From Campylobacteraceae bacterium (GTDB lineage: Bacteria > Campylobacterota > Campylobacteria > Campylobacterales > Sulfurovaceae), in NCBI GenBank assembly GCA_027030605.1, contig JALVEV010000273.1, forward strand, positions 1-21,102: a stretch of 21,102 nucleotides of DNA. Direction: 5' to 3'. The notes beneath the pieces were generated by a model. It was given only the letters and a program-made list of their open reading frames with translations. It was not told the origin of the DNA and did no database searches. Shown here piece by piece: positions 1-6,606 of the stretch. Both the position numbers and the translations under genes were made by a program. Position 1 is the first letter of the stretch, and each line of letters opens with the position of its first letter.

Positions 1-13
1 AACAAAAAACATC

Positions 14-39
14 TTAAATCTTTTTAGATTTAATTTTTT
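14..39 (+). terminator. AT-rich hairpin terminator of an upstream gene
   Basis: A perfect 8-bp inverted repeat (TTAAATCT at 14-21, AGATTTAA at 26-33) with a TTTT loop is followed at once by six T (34-39). The shape is that of a Rho-independent terminator but the stem has only two G/C pairs, so it is weak. It would end a gene to the left of the window and insulate the cytochrome gene. Confidence 0.45.
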
Positions 40-53
40 CTACTTTTTAAGAG

Positions 54-59
54 TATTAT
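54..59 (+). promoter_or_regulatory. Possible -10 element of the cytochrome c gene
   Basis: TATTAT lies 39 bp upstream of the ATG at 93, downstream of T-rich tracts (34-39 and 44-48) of the kind found upstream of -10 boxes in Campylobacterota. A good AAGGAG ribosome binding site follows at 78-83. No -35 box is evident. Confidence 0.35.
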
Positions 60-92
60 AGAGGAAATTTAAACATTAAGGAGTAATCAAAT

Positions 93-698
93 ATGATTAA
101 ACAAAGCATCGTTGCTCTAGCAACACTCGGACTACTTTCTCTCTCAGCTTCAGCTGCAAATACTGCTGCATGTGCAGGGTGTCACGGTAAAGATTTTGAA
201 AAATCTGCAATGGGTAAATCTAAAATTGTTAAAGATATGTCAAAAGATGACATTATAAAAGCACTTAAGGGTTACAAAGATGGCTCTTACGGTGGTGCAA
301 TGAAAGCTGTTATGGCAGGACAAGCTAAAAATCTTTCTGATGCAGATATTGAAGAGATTGCAACATCTATAGCTGGTGGAGATAAAAAAGCTGAAGACGC
401 TAACACTACAAAAGCAGAAGATTCAAATGCAACAAAAGCAGAAGAGAAAAAAGAGGCTACTCCTGTAAAAGAAGTTAATACTGCTGCTTGTGCAGGATGT
501 CATGGTGCTAACTTTGAAAAAGCAGCTCTAGGTAAATCTAAAATTGTTAAAGATATGACAAAAGCAGACATAGAAACAGCACTTAAAGGTTATAAAGATG
601 GCTCTTATGGTGGTGCAATGAAAGGGGTTATGGCTCCAAATGCTAAAAAACTATCTGACGAAGATATTAAAGCTATTGCTGAAAAATTTGGTAAATAG
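93..698 (+). CDS. Periplasmic diheme c-type cytochrome (tandem c553-like domains)
   Basis: Predicted periplasmic electron carrier. Residues 1-21 form a Sec signal peptide ending ASA, so cleavage is expected before Ala22. Two class I cytochrome c domains each carry a CAGCH haem motif (C27/C30/H31 and C133/C136/H137) and a Met-rich stretch that should supply the distal ligand (M70/M74 and M176/M180). The domains are close to 80% identical over most of their length and sit exactly 106 codons apart, so they look like a fairly recent internal duplication. They are joined by a Lys/Glu/Asp/Ala/Thr-rich linker (about residues 96-129) that is probably flexible. AAGGAG lies 9 bp upstream of the ATG. 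The gene has terminators on both sides and is likely monocistronic. The redox partner is unknown; a cytochrome oxidase or Sox-type partner is possible but not shown. Confidence 0.9.
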   Translation: MIKQSIVALATLGLLSLSASAANTAACAGCHGKDFEKSAMGKSKIVKDMSKDDIIKALKGYKDGSYGGAMKAVMAGQAKNLSDADIEEIATSIAGGDKKAEDANTTKAEDSNATKAEEKKEATPVKEVNTAACAGCHGANFEKAALGKSKIVKDMTKADIETALKGYKDGSYGGAMKGVMAPNAKKLSDEDIKAIAEKFGK

Positions 699-710
699 TC
701 CCTCCTCTTT

Positions 711-750
711 TCACTCACAAAATCTACTTTGTGGGTGAGCATCTTTTCTC
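711..750 (+). terminator. Rho-independent terminator after the cytochrome gene
   Basis: CACTCACAAA (712-721) pairs with TTTGTGGGTG (728-737) with one G-U wobble and a further T-A pair outside. The loop is 6 nt and a T/C-rich tail containing TTTT follows from 742. Confidence 0.65.
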
Positions 751-783
751 TCTTAATTTTACTCTTCTCAAATATAACTCTAC

Positions 784-795
784 TTTAGATATAAT
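784..795 (+). promoter_or_regulatory. -10 promoter element of mutS2
   Basis: TTTAGATATAAT contains a consensus TATAAT at 790-795, giving an expected transcript start near 802. The identical 12-mer is found at 3032-3043 before the next transcription unit. The surroundings are T-rich and no -35 is recognisable. Confidence 0.65.
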
Positions 796-806
796 ATTTT
801 TTTTAA

Positions 807-812
807 TTGGAG
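807..812 (+). promoter_or_regulatory. Ribosome binding site that sets the mutS2 start
   Basis: TTGGAG lies 9 nt before the TTG at 822. The in-frame TTG at 807 is part of this Shine-Dalgarno sequence and lies only about 5 nt after the predicted transcript start, so translation should begin at 822. Confidence 0.65.
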
Positions 813-821
813 ATTATATTA

Positions 822-3026
822 TTGAAAACCATAACACAAAAACTAGACCTAGAGCAATTTATAAACAACTTTAAAAGCTTCTACGCAAGAGACAAAAATA
901 TTGAGCTAATGGGCGATATTAATCAGCACTTTAAATATATATCGGCTCTATCATCAGTTGAGTTTCCTGCCATAAAAGAGGTTATGAACCTAGATATACA
1001 ACTCAATAAGATTAAAAAACAAGGTATACTCTCGCTTGATGAGATTTATGCTTTTATGACAATGGTTGAGTACTTTAACGCACTTAAGGCCACCTCTTTA
1101 CCTGAACCTTTAGGAAAGTGGATTAGAGAGATTAATGTACCTGATGAGATTTTAGATATTATTTTGTACTTTACCGATGAAGGAAACATAAACCCAGAGC
1201 GTGAGCCTGAACTTTTTGATATTGAAAAAGCACTTAAGCTTAATAAGTCAGAACTAAAAGATAAGCTTTATAGATTAGCCCACTCCTCTACTCTTAAAGA
1301 GTATCTAGTCGATAGCCAAATTCACTTTATGAATGGAGAAGAGACACTTATGGTGCGTGGTGGATTTAACAAAGCCATTAAAGCCTCAGTAGTTGGGCGA
1401 AGTGCTAGTGGATTCTTTTACATCTTACCACAATCTATTAGCCATTTAAAAGAGAAAGAGTCAGCTCTGCTTAGTCGTAAAGAGGAGGTGATTTATAGGT
1501 ACTGTCAAAGCTTTTCAGCTACACTTCATAAGCACTTTTTGTTTATGAGATTTATTAACCGTGAGTATGATAGATTTGACCAATATCAAGCTAGAGTAAT
1601 GTTTGCTCGTGCCTATGACTACAACTTTATTCTGCCCTCAAAACGAAAAGTGGTTAAACTTAGTGAGTTTTGTCACCCTGCCATTGAAAACCCTAAACCT
1701 GTAGATATTGAGCTTGAAAAGTCGGTTATGTTGGTTACTGGGGTTAATGCAGGGGGTAAAACCATGTTGCTAAAGTCACTTCTTGCCTCTGTCTTTATGT
1801 CTAAAAATCTTTTACCATTTAAGTGTAATGAAGAGAAAACAGAAGTAGGACACTTTAAGAGCATAGAAGCAGTCATTGACGACCCACAATCGGTTAAAAA
1901 TGACATCTCTACCTTTGCAGGTCGTATGGTAGAGTTTGCTAAACTCTTTGAGAAAGAGAATGCCATTGTAGGGGTAGATGAGATTGAGCTTGGAACGGAC
2001 TCTGATGAGGCTGCGTCACTCTTTAGGGTAATGCTTGATGAGTTGCGTAAAAAAGGGATAACATTTATAGTCACTACACACCATAAACGTTTAGCTTCAC
2101 TTATGAGTAGCGATGATGATGTGGAGTTAATTGCAGCGTTGTATGATGAGGCAAATAGAAAACCTACATATACCTTTTTGCAGGGAAGCATTGGAAAGTC
2201 TTATGCTTTTGAGACGGCAGAGCGTTATGGTGTGCCTGTGCATATTATAGAGAAAGCCAAGAAGATTTATGGAGAAGACAAAGAGAACCTAAATGAGTTG
2301 ATTGAGAAGTCTACAACCCTTGAGCGTGAGATGCGTCTAAAACTTGAAAAGATAGATAAAGAGCTAAAGGCTGTAGAGCGAAAAAAAGAGGATTTAGAGA
2401 ATATTGAAGCAAGACTCAATGAGCAACAGAGAAAAGCTATTGCTACGCTTGAAAACCGTTACAATGCTGCAACTAAACGAGCCTTGGAGGCAATGAAAGC
2501 AAAAGAGTCTACTGAGGGGCGACGACTGCTTAACGAAGCTCACAAACATAAAGAGCGTTCAAAACAGGCTAAAGAGGTTAAACAGCCTAATAAACGAGTT
2601 CTTCAAGTGGGAGACCAAGTTAAATATCGCTCTAAGCGTGGGGAGATTTTAAACATTAGAAACAAAGAGGCAACCATTGAAGTTGATGGATTGAAGATGC
2701 GTGTACCTTTAAATCAACTGCGTTATTTGGAGAGTCCTACCAAAAAAGTAGTTCAAAAACCAAAGACAGTGGTAAATGTTGAGAAATCGGGACGAGGGTC
2801 TGTCTCTATTAAACTTCTTGGATGCTATGCTGATGAGGCGATTGATAAACTTGATGTTTTTTTGTCTGATGCTTTAGTTGCTGGTTTTTCAGAGGTTGAG
2901 ATTATTCATGGGACAGGTTCAGGGGTTTTGAAAAAGGTGGTTATTGATTACTTAAAAAGTTATCCAAAACTTCAATCTTTTCATGGGCTTAAAGGAAACC
3001 TTGGAATTACTGTTGTTAAACTGTAA
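822..3026 (+). CDS. mutS2: MutS2: MutS-family ATPase with C-terminal Smr domain
   Basis: MutS2 proteins act on branched DNA to limit recombination (shown in Helicobacter pylori) and in some bacteria bind stalled ribosomes. Numbered from TTG 822 the protein is 734 aa, close to the usual 750-790. The core and clamp regions precede an ATPase with Walker A GVNAGGKT (residues 307-314), Walker B ending in D386-E387 and a following GTDSDEAA signature. A Lys/Glu-rich coiled coil runs from about 490 to 590, then a small beta domain (around 610-650), then a C-terminal Smr domain (about 660-734) with HGTGSG at 696-701. The usual LDLRG/LDxH motif at the start of Smr is replaced by IKLLG, so nuclease activity is uncertain. 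The mismatch-recognition domain I of MutS is absent, as expected for MutS2. It has its own promoter and is followed by a separate promoter. Confidence 0.92.
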   Translation: MKTITQKLDLEQFINNFKSFYARDKNIELMGDINQHFKYISALSSVEFPAIKEVMNLDIQLNKIKKQGILSLDEIYAFMTMVEYFNALKATSLPEPLGKWIREINVPDEILDIILYFTDEGNINPEREPELFDIEKALKLNKSELKDKLYRLAHSSTLKEYLVDSQIHFMNGEETLMVRGGFNKAIKASVVGRSASGFFYILPQSISHLKEKESALLSRKEEVIYRYCQSFSATLHKHFLFMRFINREYDRFDQYQARVMFARAYDYNFILPSKRKVVKLSEFCHPAIENPKPVDIELEKSVMLVTGVNAGGKTMLLKSLLASVFMSKNLLPFKCNEEKTEVGHFKSIEAVIDDPQSVKNDISTFAGRMVEFAKLFEKENAIVGVDEIELGTDSDEAASLFRVMLDELRKKGITFIVTTHHKRLASLMSSDDDVELIAALYDEANRKPTYTFLQGSIGKSYAFETAERYGVPVHIIEKAKKIYGEDKENLNELIEKSTTLEREMRLKLEKIDKELKAVERKKEDLENIEARLNEQQRKAIATLENRYNAATKRALEAMKAKESTEGRRLLNEAHKHKERSKQAKEVKQPNKRVLQVGDQVKYRSKRGEILNIRNKEATIEVDGLKMRVPLNQLRYLESPTKKVVQKPKTVVNVEKSGRGSVSIKLLGCYADEAIDKLDVFLSDALVAGFSEVEIIHGTGSGVLKKVVIDYLKSYPKLQSFHGLKGNLGITVVKL

Positions 3027-3031
3027 AACTA

Positions 3032-3043
3032 TTTAGATATAAT
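3032..3043 (+). promoter_or_regulatory. -10 promoter element of the YfgM-like/BamB-like/xer operon
   Basis: TTTAGATATAAT, identical to the 12-mer before mutS2, lies 6 bp past the mutS2 stop codon. The expected transcript start is near 3050, which places the ATG at 3045 outside the transcript and favours the TTG at 3075. Confidence 0.6.
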
Positions 3044-3061
3044 TATGTCATTTATAAAATA

Positions 3062-3067
3062 TTGGAG
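3062..3067 (+). promoter_or_regulatory. Ribosome binding site that sets the start at 3075
   Basis: TTGGAG, the same sequence used by mutS2, lies 7 nt before the in-frame TTG at 3075. Nothing comparable precedes the ATG at 3045. Confidence 0.6.
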
Positions 3068-3074
3068 CAATAAA

Positions 3075-3653
3075 TTGAAAATTTCAGAAACTATTGATGA
3101 AGTTAAAAAAGAGTTAAGTAGCGATGAGCAGATGTTGGCATCTGCTTTTAAAATTGAAAAGTTATATAAAAAACATAAATTTAAACTTTTTACAGTTGTT
3201 GGTTTGGCTGTTGCCTACTTTGGTGGGACAGCAATTATAGAGAGTATAGAACAAGGTAAACGCGAGAGTGCCAATTCAGCACTTTTAACTTTAGAGACAG
3301 ATGAAAACAATTCAAAAGCGTTAGAGACATTAAAAACAGATAATCCTGCTCTCTTTGAACTGTTTACCTACCAAGAGGCTTTAAAAAATGGTGATACAAC
3401 ACAACTTCAAAGTTTAAGCTCAAGTCAAAATCCTATTATTGCTGATATTGCAAGTTATCATCTCTCTGTGATTAAAAATGAAGAGGCTGAAAGTAAACTC
3501 TATGATGATGTTGCTAAAATCTACAATGCTTCACTTGAGATTAAAGCTGGAAAAATCTCTGAAGCTAAAGATGAACTTGAACTTATTGGTGAAGAGTCAC
3601 CTGCTTACAGTATAGCAAAATTGATTAAGCACTATACAATCAAAGGGAAATAA
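3075..3653 (+). CDS. YfgM-like single-span inner-membrane protein with TPR-like periplasmic domain
   Basis: With the TTG start the protein is 192 aa. A short charged cytoplasmic segment (about 1-36) is followed by one transmembrane helix (about 37-55, ending AVAYFGGTAII) and a periplasmic domain of alternating amphipathic helices typical of tetratricopeptide-like folds. This matches YfgM, a SecYEG/periplasmic chaperone-associated protein in enterobacteria, in architecture rather than in any diagnostic motif. The next gene encodes a BamB-like lipoprotein, and yfgM-bamB adjacency is also the arrangement in Escherichia coli, which strengthens the assignment. The stop codon overlaps the next start by one base (TAATG), so the two are probably translationally coupled. 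The assignment is inference; a generic TPR membrane protein is the alternative. Confidence 0.6.
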   Translation: MKISETIDEVKKELSSDEQMLASAFKIEKLYKKHKFKLFTVVGLAVAYFGGTAIIESIEQGKRESANSALLTLETDENNSKALETLKTDNPALFELFTYQEALKNGDTTQLQSLSSSQNPIIADIASYHLSVIKNEEAESKLYDDVAKIYNASLEIKAGKISEAKDELELIGEESPAYSIAKLIKHYTIKGK

Positions 3654-4654
3654 TGTATAAACAAATTCTACTTGCTTCAACTATTGCTATCATTTTGTTT
3701 GCTGGATGTTCATCAAAAGAGTACTATAAACCTGAACAGACCTTTAACCTTTCAACTTCAAATATGGGTGATAAATTAATTAATTATAGTCGTGATGGTG
3801 CAACTTTAGCAAGTGGAACAGTTTTAACCAAAGACCAAGCTGTAAAGATAAAACTTGACAAAGGTTTCTACTTTATTAACAATAATCGAAATGCAGCCAT
3901 TACAGCTGACTTGCAAGGAAACTGTAATATTGTTACCCAAAAAGGTAGAGTTGCCTCAGCTAAATTTCCTCAAGCACTTGTAGCAGGAACTCTTATTGGA
4001 CAATATTTAGTCTATGTTTTACAAAATAACAACTATGGAATTTATGACTTTAAAGCAAATAGAATTATCTACAATAATGAAGCTCATAAAGCCTATGCAA
4101 TTGATAGAAGAATTGCCAACCCATTACCTGTAGATAAGTTAGTTGTTATTCCTACTCTTGATGGAAAACTTGTTGTATTGGATATGACAACCAAAAAGAT
4201 TGCTAAAGAGGTATTTGTAAGTACAGAGAAGTCACTTAACAATATTATCTTTTTAGGACAACTCAACAATGCTCTCATTGCATCTACACCACATAAGATG
4301 ATTTCTCTCTCCTCTAAAGGGAAAAAAGAGTACGATAAAGAGATTGCTGAAGTTGTTATCAATGGTGGGAAACTCTTTGTTTTTCAGAAAAATGGAAAAA
4401 TTGCAAAGCTTGATGAATCACTCTCTGTAATATCTGAAAAAAAGTTTAAATTTGCACACTTTTCAAGAGCTACTGTCGATGAAAAAAAAGTTTATGGTTT
4501 AGAGAAACAGGGTTATCTGATTGTTGCTAATCGAAACTTGAGTAAACATAAAGTCTATAAAGCACCAGAAGTTGATGACTTTACATTTGTATCAGGCAAT
4601 AAAATCTATTATAATGGAGAGATTATTGACCTCACCCCATTAAATTATGAGTAG
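3653..4654 (+). CDS. BamB-like beta-propeller lipoprotein
   Basis: The 333-aa product has an N-terminal lipoprotein signal with lipobox LFAGC (lipidated Cys19). The remainder is almost entirely short beta strands in repeats resembling PQQ/WD-type propeller blades, for example TLDGKLVVLD and NGKIAKLDESL. This is the architecture of BamB, the outer-membrane-protein assembly (BAM complex) scaffold lipoprotein, although it is shorter than the roughly 390 aa of enterobacterial BamB and the blades are divergent. An AAAGGGA ribosome binding site lies inside the end of the preceding gene. Its position directly after a YfgM-like gene supports a role in envelope protein assembly. The C-terminus overlaps the recombinase gene by 8 nt. 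Confidence 0.6.
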   Translation: MYKQILLASTIAIILFAGCSSKEYYKPEQTFNLSTSNMGDKLINYSRDGATLASGTVLTKDQAVKIKLDKGFYFINNNRNAAITADLQGNCNIVTQKGRVASAKFPQALVAGTLIGQYLVYVLQNNNYGIYDFKANRIIYNNEAHKAYAIDRRIANPLPVDKLVVIPTLDGKLVVLDMTTKKIAKEVFVSTEKSLNNIIFLGQLNNALIASTPHKMISLSSKGKKEYDKEIAEVVINGGKLFVFQKNGKIAKLDESLSVISEKKFKFAHFSRATVDEKKVYGLEKQGYLIVANRNLSKHKVYKAPEVDDFTFVSGNKIYYNGEIIDLTPLNYE

Positions 4655-5471
4655 TAGTCATCTACTTATAGCTTTTCAAGAGTATCTACATATAAATAAA
4701 GCTCTTGAAAGCAATACTATTAAGAGCTATCTTTCAGACCTTCGACAGTTTCACTCTTTTTTTAAAGAGCAAGATATTCTCAAACTTCAAACTGCTGATA
4801 TTTTTGCCTTTTTAACACAATTTGAAAATAAACGTACCCTTAACCGAAAACTCTCTTCGATTAATGCCTTTTACGACTTCTGTCATAAGTTAGAGTTTAC
4901 AAATACAAACATCAACATTCCTATGGCAAAGGTTCCTAAAAATTTGCCTAAATATCTTTCATTTGAGGAGATAAACTTAGCACTTCAACGTATTGACCGT
5001 TCTACTCTACTAGGGCTTAGAGACTATGCTTTAATTCTTTTTCTCTATGCTTCTGGTTGTCGTATTAGCGAGGCACTTATGGCAAGAAGAGAAGACCTCA
5101 ACGATGGTTGGCTCAAAGTTCGATTTGCTAAAGGAGAAAAGGAGCGTATGGTTCCTCTTGCTCCTATTGCCATAGAAGCTGTAGAGGCATACCTAAAAGA
5201 GGCTTCAATGCAGAGTGAGTATATTTGGCTTAACTACCGTGGTACACAACTTAGTCGTGTATCTGCCTATAAAATAGTAAAAACCTATCTAAATGTCTCT
5301 CCTCATGTTCTAAGGCACTCTTTTGCTTCTGCACTTATCTTGGGTGGAGCTGACCTGCGTGTAGTACAGGAGTTATTGGGGCATTCATCGTTAGAGACAA
5401 CACAGATTTATACCCATATTCAACAAGAGAATTTAGCTAAAACAATTAATGAATACCATCCACTAGCATAA
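4647..5471 (+). CDS. Tyrosine recombinase of XerC/XerD type
   Basis: Site-specific recombinase of 274 aa. It has an N-terminal SAM-like core-binding domain (about 1-90) and a C-terminal catalytic domain with the full active site: R139 (SGCRISEA), K162 (AKGEKER), H220 and R223 (HVLRHSF), H246 (GHSS) and the nucleophile Y255 (IYTHI). The size fits XerC/XerD (about 300 aa) rather than the longer XerH (about 350 aa) that resolves chromosome dimers in Helicobacter and Campylobacter. The gene overlaps the preceding lipoprotein gene and has no visible ribosome binding site, so coupling is likely. No phage genes or attachment sites are nearby, so a housekeeping role such as chromosome dimer resolution is more likely than mobility. 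Which role it has cannot be read from the sequence. Confidence 0.88.
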   Translation: MSSSHLLIAFQEYLHINKALESNTIKSYLSDLRQFHSFFKEQDILKLQTADIFAFLTQFENKRTLNRKLSSINAFYDFCHKLEFTNTNINIPMAKVPKNLPKYLSFEEINLALQRIDRSTLLGLRDYALILFLYASGCRISEALMARREDLNDGWLKVRFAKGEKERMVPLAPIAIEAVEAYLKEASMQSEYIWLNYRGTQLSRVSAYKIVKTYLNVSPHVLRHSFASALILGGADLRVVQELLGHSSLETTQIYTHIQQENLAKTINEYHPLA

Positions 5472-5479
5472 GGAGAAAA

Positions 5480-5812
5480 ATGAAAACTATTGTAGAGCTA
5501 CTTCAAGAGAAAAGATTAGTGTTTAAATCACTCAAACCTATTGATGTTAAAGAGCTTGGCTCTCGTAAAAAGATAGATATCTATTTGGGGGTTGATTTAA
5601 AGAGTTATTACGCTTGTATTATTCATGTTAATAAAAAAAGCCGAATTTTACGTAAAGAGGCAATGGAGTTAATGGAGTTTCATAAAAAGTTAGAGGCTTA
5701 TAATGAGAGTAAAATACATAAAAAATATATCTATATTCAAGCCCCACTCTGCTCTAAAGCTAAAGCTCTTTTTGAAGAGGAGAAGTGGAGAGTTTGGGTA
5801 GAGGAGAACTAG
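5480..5812 (+). CDS. Hypothetical protein, 110 aa, last gene of the operon
   Basis: I do not recognise the family. The protein is basic, soluble-looking, without signal peptide or membrane span, and has a mixed alpha/beta pattern: a strand-rich centre (IDIYLGVDL, then YYACIIHV), a long charged helix (about 55-80), and a C-terminal strand/helix with the distinctive segment APLCSKAKALFEE followed by a Trp-rich end. AGGAG lies close (4 nt) upstream and only 8 nt separate it from the recombinase stop, so it is co-transcribed. It looks like a conserved genus-level housekeeping protein, but this is impression only. Its stop codon (5810-5812) overlaps the stop codon of the opposing transpeptidase gene. 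Confidence 0.75.
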   Translation: MKTIVELLQEKRLVFKSLKPIDVKELGSRKKIDIYLGVDLKSYYACIIHVNKKSRILRKEAMELMEFHKKLEAYNESKIHKKYIYIQAPLCSKAKALFEEEKWRVWVEEN

Positions 5813-6450
5813 CGTCCTGTATAGGAGTATAGGAGTGCTGACTTTAGACGAGGAAAGACTTTCCATCTATCTTCAGGTAAGATAGCAAAACAACCATTAC
5901 TTCGTCCTAATCTTGAGACATAAGAGGCTGTATGAAGTAAGATTTCTCTTTTCCTTGCATTTCTATTTTTCCACTCTAACCCATCAATAGGCAAATAGTT
6001 ATGTCTTTTTTTTACAGTTTTTCCCTCTTTTCTTCCTACTTTAAAAAAACCATATGGTGTCATATTTGTACCATAGACATTACTAGAACGCCAAACACGT
6101 CCCCCTTTTGCACCAGAGTTTACTCCATGGGCTACAAAATAGCGTGATACTGCTCCAGTATGAAGATTTATAATATAGAGACGCTTTTGAGTAGCCAATT
6201 TAGTATAGTCTGCAATTGCAATAAAATCTTTAGAGAGATGCTTTCTATAGCGATTATGCTCATAATAGTTAAACGTTTTTGCTAATGCTTTTTGAGAGAC
6301 ATTACTTGTACGTTTTACTTTATTAAATACATAGTGTAGATGTGATTTACTAACATAGTGACCAAAATGCCAATCGTTATAACTACTTTTAGCATCTAAA
6401 GTTGTAGTGAGTAAAAGTAGTAAAGAGGAGGTAATAATTTTAAACTTCAT
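5809..6450 (-). CDS. Murein L,D-transpeptidase catalytic domain protein (YkuD_2 type)
   Basis: Predicted periplasmic peptidoglycan enzyme of 213 aa. A hydrophobic signal peptide spans residues 1-20. The catalytic domain shows the features of the murein L,D-transpeptidase catalytic-domain family: a YFVAHG segment with H108, LPIDGLEWKNRNARKRE, then H173 (LLHTA) and the nucleophile C187 in GRSNGC. Such enzymes make or edit 3-3 crosslinks, or trim or attach the peptide stem. The residue before Gly-Cys is Asn and the residue after Cys is Phe rather than the common Pro. The upstream region is very AT-rich with several TATAAA-like sequences and a weak purine-rich ribosome binding site. The gene is convergent with the 110-aa gene and divergent from the symporter. 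A cell-shape or wall-stress role is plausible but not shown. Confidence 0.85.
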   Translation of the reverse strand: MKFKIITSSLLLLLTTTLDAKSSYNDWHFGHYVSKSHLHYVFNKVKRTSNVSQKALAKTFNYYEHNRYRKHLSKDFIAIADYTKLATQKRLYIINLHTGAVSRYFVAHGVNSGAKGGRVWRSSNVYGTNMTPYGFFKVGRKEGKTVKKRHNYLPIDGLEWKNRNARKREILLHTASYVSRLGRSNGCFAILPEDRWKVFPRLKSALLYSYTGR

Positions 6451-6606
6451 GTTTTCTCTTTCTTTAAATTTATATTTTATATTTTTAATTTTATATTTTT
6501 TTAAGTTTTATAATTTTAATCTATTTTTTATTTGTTTTAGTTGAAATATTTGAGCTAGATAAACAAATATTGTGTTAATATTTCCTATCAAAAAAAAAGG
6601 TTATAT

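Noticed and set aside
1673..2191. Minus-strand 172-aa open frame inside mutS2
   Set aside because: It lies antisense to the conserved ATPase domain, has no ribosome binding site, and its Ser-rich composition is what the antisense of mutS2 codons would give.
3045..3074. ATG 3045 as start of the YfgM-like gene
   Set aside because: It lies 2 bp after the -10 hexamer and has no ribosome binding site; TTG 3075 has TTGGAG 7 nt upstream.
4647..5471. Mobile element or prophage marked by the tyrosine recombinase
   Set aside because: Neighbours are housekeeping or envelope genes in the same operon, and no flanking direct repeats, tRNA target, excisionase or phage genes are visible.
6451..6606. Specific promoters in the AT-rich gap between the transpeptidase and symporter genes
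   Set aside because: The stretch has many TATAAA- and TTAATA-like matches on both strands and none stands out, so no single element can be called.
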